Shown piece by piece: positions 42,911 through 51,677 of a stretch of 64,000 bases of DNA. Numbering within the stretch: position 1 is the stretch's first letter; each line of letters starts with the position of its first letter. A model generated the notes under the pieces. The model saw only the letters and a program-made list of their open reading frames with translations. It did not search any database and was not told the DNA's origin. Made by a program: the position numbers and the translations under genes. Location: positions 558,001-622,000 of the forward strand of contig CAVZDY010000003.1 in NCBI GenBank assembly GCA_963774195.1, given 5' to 3'. The DNA comes from Roseiarcus sp963774195. GTDB lineage: Bacteria; Pseudomonadota; Alphaproteobacteria; Rhizobiales; Beijerinckiaceae.

Positions 42911-43408
42911 ATGGCTGAACTATCGCTCCTGCTCGAACCGGAAATGCCCGCCGACGCGGAATCCATTCTGCGCCTCAACGAGCGCGTGTTCGGGCCTGGC
43001 CGGTTCGCGCGCACAGCCTATCGCCTCAGGGAGACGACGCCGCCTGATCTGTCGCTGAGCTTCGTGGCGCGGGTCGGCACGCTGCTCGTCGCCGCCAATG
43101 CGATGACGCCGATCTTCATCGGATCTACGCCCGCTTTGCTCTTGGGCCCGCTGATCGTCGAACCGGTCTTCCGCAGCCAGGGCATCGGGGAGGCGCTGGT
43201 GACGCGTTCGCTCGATGCGGCCAAGGCGGCCGGCGCGAAATTGGCGATCCTCGTCGGCGACGAGCCGTATTATGCGCGCATGGGGTTCAAGCCTGTCCCG
43301 CCTGGCCGCATTGAGCTGCCCGGCCCGGTCGATCCGGGACGCGTGCTCTATTGCGAGTTGGAGCCGAACGCCTTCGACGGCGTCAGCGGCAAGGCGCGCG
43401 GCGCCTGA
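42911..43408 (+). CDS. GNAT-family N-acetyltransferase
   Basis: The product is 165 residues. The pattern follows YhbS-type GNATs: EMPADAESILRLNERVFGPGRFARTAYRLRE, LLLGPLIVEPVFRSQGIGEALVTRSLDAAKAAG (acetyl-CoA loop QGIG) and VGDEPYYARMGFKPV. It lies 77 bases after the Nudix gene on the same strand. The acceptor is unknown. Confidence 0.9.
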   Translation: MAELSLLLEPEMPADAESILRLNERVFGPGRFARTAYRLRETTPPDLSLSFVARVGTLLVAANAMTPIFIGSTPALLLGPLIVEPVFRSQGIGEALVTRSLDAAKAAGAKLAILVGDEPYYARMGFKPVPPGRIELPGPVDPGRVLYCELEPNAFDGVSGKARGA

Positions 43409-43426
43409 GAGCGCGCGGTCAACGGC

Positions 43427-44890
43427 TTATCGTTCCCTCATCGCGGTCGAAACGGTCTCGACGAGCGGGGAGATGATGTAGCTCAGGATGCGGCGCGCGC
43501 CGGTCTTGACCTCGACCGTGACCGCCATGCCTGACGTGAGCGGAACGGGAGCGCCGTCGACCATGATGGCGGCCTTGTCGAGTTGCAGGGTGACCGGGAA
43601 GACCAAGTTCTGAGTGCGTTGGGCGCCGCCGAACATCGTCGAGGCAGACGGGTGGACGGGGTCCTCCTCGCGTTGTTCGGCCTCGATTTGCGGGATGGCG
43701 TCGCGGGCGACCCGCACGACGTGAGCGTCGATCATCCCATAGTCGGTGAAGGGGAAGGACTCGACCTTCACGAGCGCCAGCTGACCGGCCTTGACGAAGC
43801 CGATATCCCGGTTGGGCAGATAGCATTCGATCTCGAGCCCGACCCCGCTTGGCACAATCTGCATGACCTGCTGGCCAGACGTTACGACCTGGCCGATCGT
43901 CGTGACGGTCAGGCCTTGAACGATGCCGTCGATCGGGCTCTTCAGCGTCATGTGGGTGGTCCGGATCCGAGCTTTGTCGAGCGTCTTAACGTTCTCGTCG
44001 ATCTTGCGCTCGACGTCGGCGAGTTTTTGCGCGTTCTCGGCGGTGAAGTTGGAATAGGTCTTGTCGAGGTCGCGCTGCGCTGTGACGGCGGCGGCTTCGA
44101 CTTCTCCAAGCTCTCCCGTCTGCGTCGCGAGGCTGGTCTGTTGCGCCTGATAGGCCTCCTCGGCGTCGATTACGCCAGCCTTGGATTGCGCTCCGCGCGC
44201 GAGAAGCTCAACGCGCATATCGACGCGCTGCTTCACGGTTGCGATAAGCGCCTCCTGCGCGGCGATGGTTGCTTTCAGCCGCTCGCGCGCCGCCGCTTTT
44301 TGGCTGGCCTGGGCTTCGAGGCTGGCCACGACGCCGGCCAGTTGGGCGAGATCGCCGGCAAGCACGCGGCTTTCGCGCGCAGCGATGTCGGCCGGCGTAT
44401 CGGCGTCCCAGGGGATCGGCGGCGCGGGCAGGGGTTGACGCGTCTTCGCGCTCTCGATCGCGACCGAGCGCCGCACCGCTTCCGCCTTCAGTGCGCGGAT
44501 GTCCCGCGTCAGCGTCGCTTCGTCCGCCTTGGCTTCGCTCGGATCGAGTTCGAGCAGCAGGTCGCCGGCTTTCACGGATTGGCCGTTCTCGACCGCGAGC
44601 GCCAGCACCTTACTAGGCTCGAGCGGCTGAATGGTCTTGGTGCGCCCAACCGCTTGGATCTTGCCTTGGGCTGTCGCGATGATGTCGACTTGGCCGATAT
44701 AGCCCCAGGCGAGCGCCGCCGTCACGAAAGCGCAGATTGTCGGAATCAGACTGGAGCGCACGGGCGACAGCGGCGTCTCTAGGATTGCCAACGCCGCGGG
44801 GAGAAACTCGCAGTCATCACGGCGCAGTCGCGGCATCTTCGGTGCGCGTTTGACGGCGCTCTTGGGCCCGACGGTCTGAAGCGAGTTCAT
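43427..44890 (-). CDS. type I secretion periplasmic adaptor (HlyD family)
   Basis: The product is 487 residues from the ATG 44890, which overlaps the ABC transporter stop (ATGA). A single N-terminal membrane anchor (SSLIPTICAFVTAALAWGYIG, about 50-70) precedes the lipoyl half GKIQAVGRTKTIQPLEPSKVLALAVENGQSVKAGDLLLELD, a long coiled-coil of Ala/Glu/Gln (about 120-330), and the second half LKSPIDGIVQGLTVTTIGQVV. The C-terminal barrel ends VKTGARRILSYIISPLVETV, the classic HlyD/PrsE tail. It bridges the inner-membrane transporter to a TolC-like channel, whose gene is not present here. Confidence 0.93.
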   Translation of the reverse strand: MNSLQTVGPKSAVKRAPKMPRLRRDDCEFLPAALAILETPLSPVRSSLIPTICAFVTAALAWGYIGQVDIIATAQGKIQAVGRTKTIQPLEPSKVLALAVENGQSVKAGDLLLELDPSEAKADEATLTRDIRALKAEAVRRSVAIESAKTRQPLPAPPIPWDADTPADIAARESRVLAGDLAQLAGVVASLEAQASQKAAARERLKATIAAQEALIATVKQRVDMRVELLARGAQSKAGVIDAEEAYQAQQTSLATQTGELGEVEAAAVTAQRDLDKTYSNFTAENAQKLADVERKIDENVKTLDKARIRTTHMTLKSPIDGIVQGLTVTTIGQVVTSGQQVMQIVPSGVGLEIECYLPNRDIGFVKAGQLALVKVESFPFTDYGMIDAHVVRVARDAIPQIEAEQREEDPVHPSASTMFGGAQRTQNLVFPVTLQLDKAAIMVDGAPVPLTSGMAVTVEVKTGARRILSYIISPLVETVSTAMRER

Positions 44891-47067
44891 GCGACAACCT
44901 GTTCGTTCTGTAGAGTCCACAGCTTGCGATAGAGGCCGCCGGCCTTGCTGAGCAGGTCCTGATGCGTCCCGACTTCGACGACCTTGCCGTCTTCCATGCC
45001 GATGACCCGGTCGCACGGGCGCACCGCCTGAAGGCGGTGGGCGATGATGATCACGGTGCGATTGCGCACGATCTGCCGCATGTTGTTCTGGATGACGAGC
45101 TCACTCTCGTAGTCGAGCGAGGAGGTGGCTTCGTCGAAGATCAGGATCGGAGGATTGGTCGCAAGCGCCCGCGCGATGGCGATGCGCTGCCGCTGGCCCC
45201 CGGAAAGATTCGCGCCCCGCTCTTCGATCATCGTGTCGTAGCCGGCCGGCAATTTGACGACGAATTCGTCGGCGCCGGCGAGCTTGGCGATCGCCACCAC
45301 ATGGGCGCGCGGCATAGCGGGGGCCGCAAAGGCGATGTTCTCGTGAATCGTGCGGTTGAACAGAATATTGTCTTGGAGGACGACGCCGATATTTGAGCGC
45401 AGCCAAGCGGGGTCGACCTGGGTGAGGTCGGCGCCGTCGATCGTCACCTGACCGTCCTGCGGCACATACAGGCGTTGGATGAGTTTGGTCAGCGTCGACT
45501 TGCCGGAGCCCGATGGGCCGACAATGCCGACGACTTCGCCGGGCTGGATCGTCACGGACACTTGCTTCAGCGCGTCGACGGCGTTGGGCCGGTAGCGGAA
45601 CGTGACGTTCCTGAATTCGATCAGTCCGCGCGGCGGCGGCATGACCGTCTTGGCCTGAATCATCGGCTCCGCCGGCGCGTTGAGGATGTCGCCGAGACGT
45701 TCGACTGAAACCTGAACCTGCTGGAAGTCCTGCCACAATTGCGCCAGGCGCAGCACCGGCTGGGTCACCTGCGCGGCGATCATGTTGAAGGCCACCAGCG
45801 CGCCGATCGTGAGTTCGCCGTCGATCACCGCCTTGGCCCCGAACAGCATCAACAAAGCGATGACGACGCGGCTGACGAATTGCACGGCGTTCTGGCCGAA
45901 GGCGCCGATCAGCGTCACGACGAACGAGGTCTTTACGTAGTAGGCGAGCCGCTCCTCCCACTCAGCCTGCATAATGGGCTCGACGGCGGCGGCCTTGACG
46001 GTCTGGACGCCGACGACGGTCTCGACGAGGAATTGCTGGCTCATCGCGCCGGCGTTGAATTTTTGCTTCACCCGCTCCTGCAATGGAGGACGGATCAGCG
46101 TGGCTGTGGCGACATAGAAGGGGATCGCGCCCACCACGATCAGGCTCAGCCTCCACGAATAGGCGAAGAGAACCGCGATGAACACGACCGTAAACATCAG
46201 GTCGAGCGCGGAGAACAGGCCTTGACCAGTGAGGAACGCGCGAATGTTCTCGAGTTCGCGCACCCGCGCCACGGTTTGGCCCGCGGCTCGGGTTTCGAAA
46301 TAGCTGAGCGGCAGATGCAACAGGTGGCGGAACAGTCGCTGGCCGAGCTCGACGTCGATGCGGTTCGTCGTATGGGAGAGCGCGTAGGTGCGCTGATATT
46401 GCAGCACGACGTCAAATGCGCCGACGATGATGACGCCGACGACGAGCACGAAGAGCGTAGAATAGCCTTTGTGCGCCAGCACCTTGTCGACCACCACTTG
46501 AAAGAACAGCGGCGTGACGAGGGCGAAGATTTGTACGAACAGCGAAGCGAGCAGCACATGGGCGAGCGGATTCCGGTAGCGCCAGAGTGAAGGCAGGAAC
46601 CAGCGGAAGCCGAACGTCTTGGGATCGAAGCCTTCGCCGCCGAAGCGTCGCGCCAGCAAGATCAGCTCCGGCTCGAGCTCGGCCAAGGTCTCCGCCGCAT
46701 CCATCACCCGGTCGATGTTCGTGACCGGATCGATGATGCGAAAGAGCCCATTGGCCAGCCGGCCAGCATAGATCACAAAGTCGCCGTCCACGAGCTTGGC
46801 GATGGCGGGCGCGGGCGTCGCCGTCAGCGCCTTCTCGCTCGTGCGCCGCACCATGCGAACCTTGAGCCCGATCAACGCGCCGCCCCGCAGCAGATCGCTC
46901 GCCGTGGCGTCCCGCCCGATGATCGCCAGCTCACGCTGCAAGAGAGAGGGATCGGCGGCGATCCGATAGTAGGCCGCGATGGTGCAGAGCGCGCGCAGCC
47001 CCGCGTCGACCGGCGCGATGTGGATGGTAGGGCCGTCGCTGATTGAGGGAAGCCCTCGGTTTTTCAC
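44887..47067 (-). CDS. type I secretion ABC transporter (HlyB-like, with inactive C39-like domain)
   Basis: The product is 726 residues. The N-terminal about 130 residues are peptidase C39-like, but the catalytic Cys is Ala22 (VDAGLRALCTI in place of D-C-G-x-A), so it is a substrate-docking CLD and not a protease. A six-span membrane domain follows (FALVTPLFFQVVVDKVLAHKG and LYSWRLS-like FAYSWRLSLIVVGAIPF). The ATPase has Walker A GPSGSGKST at about residue 517, signature NLSGGQRQRIAIARAL and DEATSSLD. It exports an unprocessed protein with a C-terminal secretion signal. The beta-propeller gene 64 bases upstream is a cargo candidate. Confidence 0.94.
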   Translation of the reverse strand: MKNRGLPSISDGPTIHIAPVDAGLRALCTIAAYYRIAADPSLLQRELAIIGRDATASDLLRGGALIGLKVRMVRRTSEKALTATPAPAIAKLVDGDFVIYAGRLANGLFRIIDPVTNIDRVMDAAETLAELEPELILLARRFGGEGFDPKTFGFRWFLPSLWRYRNPLAHVLLASLFVQIFALVTPLFFQVVVDKVLAHKGYSTLFVLVVGVIIVGAFDVVLQYQRTYALSHTTNRIDVELGQRLFRHLLHLPLSYFETRAAGQTVARVRELENIRAFLTGQGLFSALDLMFTVVFIAVLFAYSWRLSLIVVGAIPFYVATATLIRPPLQERVKQKFNAGAMSQQFLVETVVGVQTVKAAAVEPIMQAEWEERLAYYVKTSFVVTLIGAFGQNAVQFVSRVVIALLMLFGAKAVIDGELTIGALVAFNMIAAQVTQPVLRLAQLWQDFQQVQVSVERLGDILNAPAEPMIQAKTVMPPPRGLIEFRNVTFRYRPNAVDALKQVSVTIQPGEVVGIVGPSGSGKSTLTKLIQRLYVPQDGQVTIDGADLTQVDPAWLRSNIGVVLQDNILFNRTIHENIAFAAPAMPRAHVVAIAKLAGADEFVVKLPAGYDTMIEERGANLSGGQRQRIAIARALATNPPILIFDEATSSLDYESELVIQNNMRQIVRNRTVIIIAHRLQAVRPCDRVIGMEDGKVVEVGTHQDLLSKAGGLYRKLWTLQNEQVVA

Positions 47068-47131
47068 GTCACCGATCCCGCGAAGCGTTCCGGCCTTTTG
47101 GCTGACGGAGCGTCGGAGCGCGCCCTCGTCC

Positions 47132-48261
47132 TCAGTAGAGGCGATGCGCGCCGCCGCCCATCATGGACATAGCTGAGTTGGATGTGGCCGAGTGAGTTGG
47201 CTGGGGATTTGCCGGCGCTAACGAGCCAAACAGACCGTGAGCCTCGTTCTGGAGGCCTGCGGTGAAGTAGATGTCGTTCGGGTTGCTGTTGGGACCATTG
47301 TTGCCGGGCTCGAGAGCCCAGAGATCGGTGATCTGAATCGGCTGGCCATTGGAGCCATCCAACTTGCCGAGATAACGGTCGGTCCTTGGATTGTAGACAT
47401 TGATCGTGCCGTCGCCAAAATTACCGACGAGGAGATCGTTGGCGAACGCTCCGAAGCTTGAGGGCGCGATTGCAAGTCCCCAGGGAGAATTCAGCGGGCC
47501 GCCCGACGCCACCCTATTGATCAACTGTCCGCTCAAGCTGAACTCGTCGACGAAGCCATTGCCGGGGCCGGCGACGTCGTCGTGCTTGGCGGCGTCTTGC
47601 AACGCGAAGGTGACGAACAGTTTGCCGTCGAGAACCTGCACGTTGAACGGCGCATATCCCGCCGGCACGTTAGGGTCGGTAAAGCTGTTCACCTGTTGGA
47701 AGTTCGCGTTGAACACGTCGACCGTGCCTTTGCTGAAATTCGCGGCGTAAAGAAATGTCCCGTTTCGATTCTGACCGATCGCCAACCCCTTGTAGACCGC
47801 GCCGTTTTGCGAGTTGTCGACGGCGATGACCGAACTGGCTGGATTACCGAGGCGTTCCAACCGGAGATGGTGCCGTCCTCGGTTGCGAAGAGAAATGTCG
47901 CCGGCGCGGTGACGCCGCCGCTCGAGACATTGAATCCTGTATTGGCGAAGTTGAAGACTTGGCCGGTAGGAGCGGATGGCGTGGTCTGTCCAGGCGGTGC
48001 GGCGATCGTGATGGAGGTCTGTCCGGCGATCGTCTGCAACGCGCCCACGCCGTCATAGACTGTAGTCACGCCTGCGCCGTTGTCCGACACCCAGAAGGGT
48101 GAGGTGGGGCTGAAGGAGACCCCCCAAGGATTGATAAGGTTGGGATTCGTCGTCGCGGCTGGAACGGAGCCGTCGGAAACCAAATTCGTCTGTGTGAACG
48201 TGTTGTCGTTCTGGTGTTGGGAGAGATTTCGGTTCGAATAGCCGTTCGAAGAACTGTGCAT
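47132..48261 (-). pseudogene. TIGR03118-type beta-propeller protein, interrupted by a one-base deletion
   Basis: The start at 48261 (GGGAGG six bases upstream) gives FTQTNLVSDGSVPAATTNPNLINPWGVSFSP and ATFLFATEDGTISGWN. The frame is then lost near 47845/47846. The rest continues in another leftward frame as NPASSVIAVDNSQNGAVYKGLAIG, then APFNVQVLDGKLFVTFALQD, NSPWGLAIAPSSFG and ITDLWALEPG, to the stop. Adding one base after GGT restores ASVNPASSVIAVDN and a 376-residue protein. The propeller repeats resemble the uncharacterised TIGR03118 family. There is no signal peptide, unlike what I would expect for a Sec-exported propeller. It lies just upstream of the type I secretion genes. Confidence 0.8.
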
Positions 48262-48406
48262 GGCGAACCTCCCGCGTTTGGCGGAGTTGCAGCGCCTGAT
48301 GCGAACCCGGCGCGAAAACACGCTCTGGAGTTCTCTTATTCGGCGCGTACCCCTAATTTTTTCGTGGCAGGGCTGAACTGTGCGGGATAGCGCAAAGCTT
48401 TCCGGC

Positions 48407-49627
48407 CTAGCCGACCGCGCCCGTCGCGCGCAGTGCGCCGATGTCCTTTTCGGACAGGCCGAGTTCGCGCAGGATGGCGTCCGTGTGCTCACCGAGGCGC
48501 GGCGCGGCGCTCGCCGCGGCGGCGGATTGCCCGTCGATGACGATCGGCGAGCGGACCGAGGGGGCGTTCCCGCCGCTTGCGCCGGTAGCAGGAAGGTCGA
48601 GCCGCAACGCTCGCGCGACGACTTGCGGATCGGCGAAGACCTGCGCCACCGTGTTGATCGGCCCAGCCGGAACGGCGGCTTCTTCGAACGCGGCGAGCAG
48701 GTCGGCGCGGGATCGGTTTTGGATTGCCGCCGAGAGGCTCGCCACGAACGATTCGCGATTGCGCACGCGGTCGGCGTTGGTCGGATAGCGCGGGTCCGCG
48801 GCGAGCCCCTCGAGGCCGAGGATGCGGCAGACGTCGCGCGTCTGTCGGTCGTTGCCGGCGGCGACGATCAATGGCCCGTCCGCCGCCGCGAACACCTGGT
48901 AGGGCACGATATTGGGATGGGCGTTGCCGAGCCTGCGAGGCGACTGGCCTGAGACGAGAAAATTGAGCGCCTGATTGGCCAGCACACTCACCTGCGTATC
49001 GAGAAGCGCCATGTCGATCTCGCCCCCCAGGCCGGTGATTGAGCGACGGATCAGCGCCGCCTGGATTGCGACGACCGCGTAGACGCCAGTGAAGATGTCG
49101 GCGAAGGCGACGCCGATCTTTTGCGGCTCGCCGCCGGGCTCGCCGGTCAAAGCCATGACGCCGCCCATGCCTTGGACGATGAAATCGTAGCCGGCGCGCT
49201 CGGCGTAGGGGCCGTCATGGCCGAAGCCGGTGATCGAGCAGTAGACGAGCCGCGGGTTGATCGCCTTGAGGCTCGCATAATCGAGGCCGTATTTGGCGAG
49301 GCCGCCGGTCTTGAAGTTTTCGATCACGACGTCGGCGCGGGCGGCGAGGCGGCGGACGATCTCGCGTCCCTCCGGGCGCTCGAAGTCGATCGCGAGCGAT
49401 CGCTTTCCACGGTTGCAGGCGTGGAAATACGCCGCGTCGAGCCGCTCGCCCGTCTCGCCTTCCAAGAATGGCGGCCCCCAGGAGCGCGTGTCGTCGCCGG
49501 AGCCGGGGCGCTCGACCTTGATGACCTCGGCGCCGAGATCGGCGAGCGTCTGGCCCGCCCACGGACCGGCGAGAATGCGCGCCAGTTCCAGAACTTTCAA
49601 ACCCGCCAGCGGCTTCTCGGCGATCAA
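48407..49627 (-). CDS. CaiB/BaiF family CoA-transferase
   Basis: The product is 406 residues from a TTG start with AGGAGG seven bases upstream. The class III CoA-transferase pattern is clear: LAGLKVLELARILAGPWAGQTLADLGAEVIKVERPG, then SWGPPF, NRGKRSLAIDFERPEGREIV, ARADVVIENFKTGGLAKYGLDYASLKAINPRLVY, and the Asp-bearing MALLDTQVSVLANQ. It moves CoA between carboxylic acids. The acid is unknown. It is divergent from the desaturase run, which includes two acyl-CoA dehydrogenases, so a shared acyl-CoA pathway is possible. Confidence 0.92.
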   Translation of the reverse strand: MIAEKPLAGLKVLELARILAGPWAGQTLADLGAEVIKVERPGSGDDTRSWGPPFLEGETGERLDAAYFHACNRGKRSLAIDFERPEGREIVRRLAARADVVIENFKTGGLAKYGLDYASLKAINPRLVYCSITGFGHDGPYAERAGYDFIVQGMGGVMALTGEPGGEPQKIGVAFADIFTGVYAVVAIQAALIRRSITGLGGEIDMALLDTQVSVLANQALNFLVSGQSPRRLGNAHPNIVPYQVFAAADGPLIVAAGNDRQTRDVCRILGLEGLAADPRYPTNADRVRNRESFVASLSAAIQNRSRADLLAAFEEAAVPAGPINTVAQVFADPQVVARALRLDLPATGASGGNAPSVRSPIVIDGQSAAAASAAPRLGEHTDAILRELGLSEKDIGALRATGAVG

Positions 49628-49820
49628 AAACGCCTCCTGTTGCGAGGATTGCGCCCCGTTGGCCGAGCGCTAACCGAAGGCCGCGCCTATACGCAAGTCC
49701 AATTCCCTTAGACTTTCTAGAAAATGTATAGCCTAAGCGATTTTTTGTTTGGGTGCGCTACGGGACGCTCGTTGAACGTCGGGCAACGGCATGATTTCAT
49801 GGCGTAAGTAAGAGGGAATC

Positions 49821-50744
49821 ATGGAGATCGTCGACCTTCCGCGAGTGAAGAGAGGCATCGAGTGGCTAACGCTCGGGCTCGCGGCGGTGATTTACGGTCT
49901 GTGGTTCGCGATCACCTATTTCCACCGATATCTTCCGCTTTGGATTCTCGTTCCGCTCGGCGCCTGGACCGTCGCATGGCATATGAGCCTGCAGCACGAA
50001 ATCATCCACGGCCATCCGACGCGACGGCGTTGGATCAATCAATACATCGGCCAATGGCCGCTCGCGATTTGGCTGCCATTCGAGACCTATCGGCGCTCGC
50101 ATCTACAGCATCATAATGACGCGCGCCTCACCGATCCGCTCGACGACCCGGAATCCTATTATTGGACCGAGGAGCAATGGCAGGCGCTCGGCCCGCTAGG
50201 AATGCTCCTCGTGCGCTTGCAAGCGACCTTGTTGGGGCGAGTTACGATCGGGCCGGCCTGGGCGATCGGCCGGTTCTGGTTCCGCGAAGTCAAGGCGATC
50301 GCCGCGGGTGATACACGCGAGGTCGCCATTGTGGTTCGCCACGCGCTGGAGGCGACGGTGGTCTGCGTCTGGGTCTTTGGCGTTTGTCATGTGCCGTTCT
50401 GGACCTATGCGCTCGGGTTCGTCTACGCCGGCACCGGCCTGGCGCTGGTGCGCTCCTTCGCGGAGCATCGGGCGGAGGCGGCGATCGAGCGGCGCACGGC
50501 GATCGTGGAACATTCGTGGGTCCTGGGGACGCTGTTCCTGTTCAACAATCTTCACGTTGCGCATCACATGCGCGGCTCAATGCCATGGTACGAGCTGCCG
50601 CGGTGGTATCGGCTGAATCGCGAAGCCTTGATCGAGCGTAACGGCGGGCTCGTCTACCGAACCTACTTCGACGTCGCATGGCGCTACCTGTTCCAGCCCC
50701 ATGATAGCGCGCTGCTGCCGCAGCCGGGGCATCGCGCGCCATAG
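49821..50744 (+). CDS. membrane fatty acid desaturase
   Basis: The product is 307 residues. The three di-iron histidine boxes are HEIIHGH (59-65), HLQHH (94-98) and HVAHH (near 244-248). Hydrophobic pairs flank them (LTLGLAAVIYGLWFAITYF and IWILVPLGAWTVAW-like). It inserts a double bond in an acyl chain at the inner membrane. The ribosome-binding site is GAGGG. It starts a tight same-strand run that includes acyl-CoA dehydrogenases. It might also be a carotenoid- or sphingolipid-type hydroxylase relative, since the family is broad. Confidence 0.88.
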   Translation: MEIVDLPRVKRGIEWLTLGLAAVIYGLWFAITYFHRYLPLWILVPLGAWTVAWHMSLQHEIIHGHPTRRRWINQYIGQWPLAIWLPFETYRRSHLQHHNDARLTDPLDDPESYYWTEEQWQALGPLGMLLVRLQATLLGRVTIGPAWAIGRFWFREVKAIAAGDTREVAIVVRHALEATVVCVWVFGVCHVPFWTYALGFVYAGTGLALVRSFAEHRAEAAIERRTAIVEHSWVLGTLFLFNNLHVAHHMRGSMPWYELPRWYRLNREALIERNGGLVYRTYFDVAWRYLFQPHDSALLPQPGHRAP

Positions 50745-50772
50745 AGCCCCAGGGCCGAACGGAGCATCCCTC

Positions 50773-51585
50773 ATGGGCGAAGCGTTCGTCGCCGCTCTGC
50801 CGATGTACGATTTCCCCTGGACGGCTGATGCGCAGGACGCATTGTGGCGCGCGCTGGCCACCCGGCTACGGGCGGCTGGAATCGACGCGCCCGGCGCGCT
50901 CGAGCGGGGGCGCTCGCTCGAGGACATCTGGCGCGATCCGCGGCTGCTGTTCGGCCAGACCTGCGGGTATCCCTATGTGACCGGTCTCGCGGACCGCGTC
51001 GCGCTTCTCGCTAGCCCATGCTACGCCTTCGAGGGTTGCGAGGGCGCGCATCATTGCAGTTTCCTCGTCGCGCGGCGCGACGATGCGGGGAAAGCGCTCG
51101 CTGATTTTCGCGGCGCGCGCGCGGCGGTCAACGGAGTTCGCAGCAATACTGGGATGAACTTATTTCGCGCGGCGGTTGCGCGCGTCGCTGGCGGTGAGCC
51201 CTTTTTTGCGTCGGTCGTGCTGACGGGTTCGCACGCCGGCAGCCTCGCGGCGGTCGCGGAGGGTAGGGCGGACATCGCAGCGATCGACTGCGTGTCCTTT
51301 GCATTGCTGAAGCGTGGACGCCCGACTTTGACGGAGGCGGTCGCCTTCGTGGGCCGCAGCCCGTTGTCGCCCGGGCTGCCCTATGTCGCCAGTGCACTTC
51401 TCCCAGTAGAGACGCTCGAAGCGGTCCGAGCCGCTTTATTTATGACGTTAAGCGATCCTGCTTTGTCGCCGGCCCGCTCCGCGCTCGGGCTTTACAGAGC
51501 GATCGCGCTCCGGCCGAGCGACTATGCGGCGGTCGCGGCTTTCGAGCACGAGGCGGCGGCGCTCGGCTATCCCGAACTGGCGTAA
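50773..51585 (+). CDS. PhnD-like substrate-binding-fold protein lacking a signal peptide
   Basis: The product is 270 residues from the ATG at 50773, with GGAG nine bases upstream. The fold resembles phosphonate-type binding proteins (FVAALPMYDFPWTADAQDALW, LLFGQTCGYPYVTGLADRVALLASPCYAF, RAAVNGVRSNTGMNLFR, VLTGSHAGSLAAVAEGRADIAAIDCVSF). No signal peptide or membrane anchor is present, so it should be cytoplasmic. It may bind a small metabolite as a sensor or carrier. It is 28 bases after the desaturase gene. I cannot name the ligand. Confidence 0.82.
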   Translation: MGEAFVAALPMYDFPWTADAQDALWRALATRLRAAGIDAPGALERGRSLEDIWRDPRLLFGQTCGYPYVTGLADRVALLASPCYAFEGCEGAHHCSFLVARRDDAGKALADFRGARAAVNGVRSNTGMNLFRAAVARVAGGEPFFASVVLTGSHAGSLAAVAEGRADIAAIDCVSFALLKRGRPTLTEAVAFVGRSPLSPGLPYVASALLPVETLEAVRAALFMTLSDPALSPARSALGLYRAIALRPSDYAAVAAFEHEAAALGYPELA

Positions 51586-51616
51586 ACGGATCCGTGGCTC
51601 CCGCCTCGATCGACGG

Positions 51617-51646
51617 TTGACGGCGCGGGGTGTTCGACGCTTTATG
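51617..51646 (+). promoter_or_regulatory. candidate promoter for the acyl-CoA dehydrogenase genes
   Basis: TTGACG (51617-51622) and TTTATG (51641-51646) are 18 bases apart and end 31 bases before the first acyl-CoA dehydrogenase start. The -35 is close to consensus, the -10 less so. Confidence 0.35.
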
Positions 51647-51677
51647 GCGCAAAGCAAAAGAGTAGCGGGAGGGACGG

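Noticed and set aside
49714..49723. TTTCTAGAAA palindrome between the CoA-transferase and desaturase genes
   Set aside because: It is too short and isolated to support an operator call on its own.
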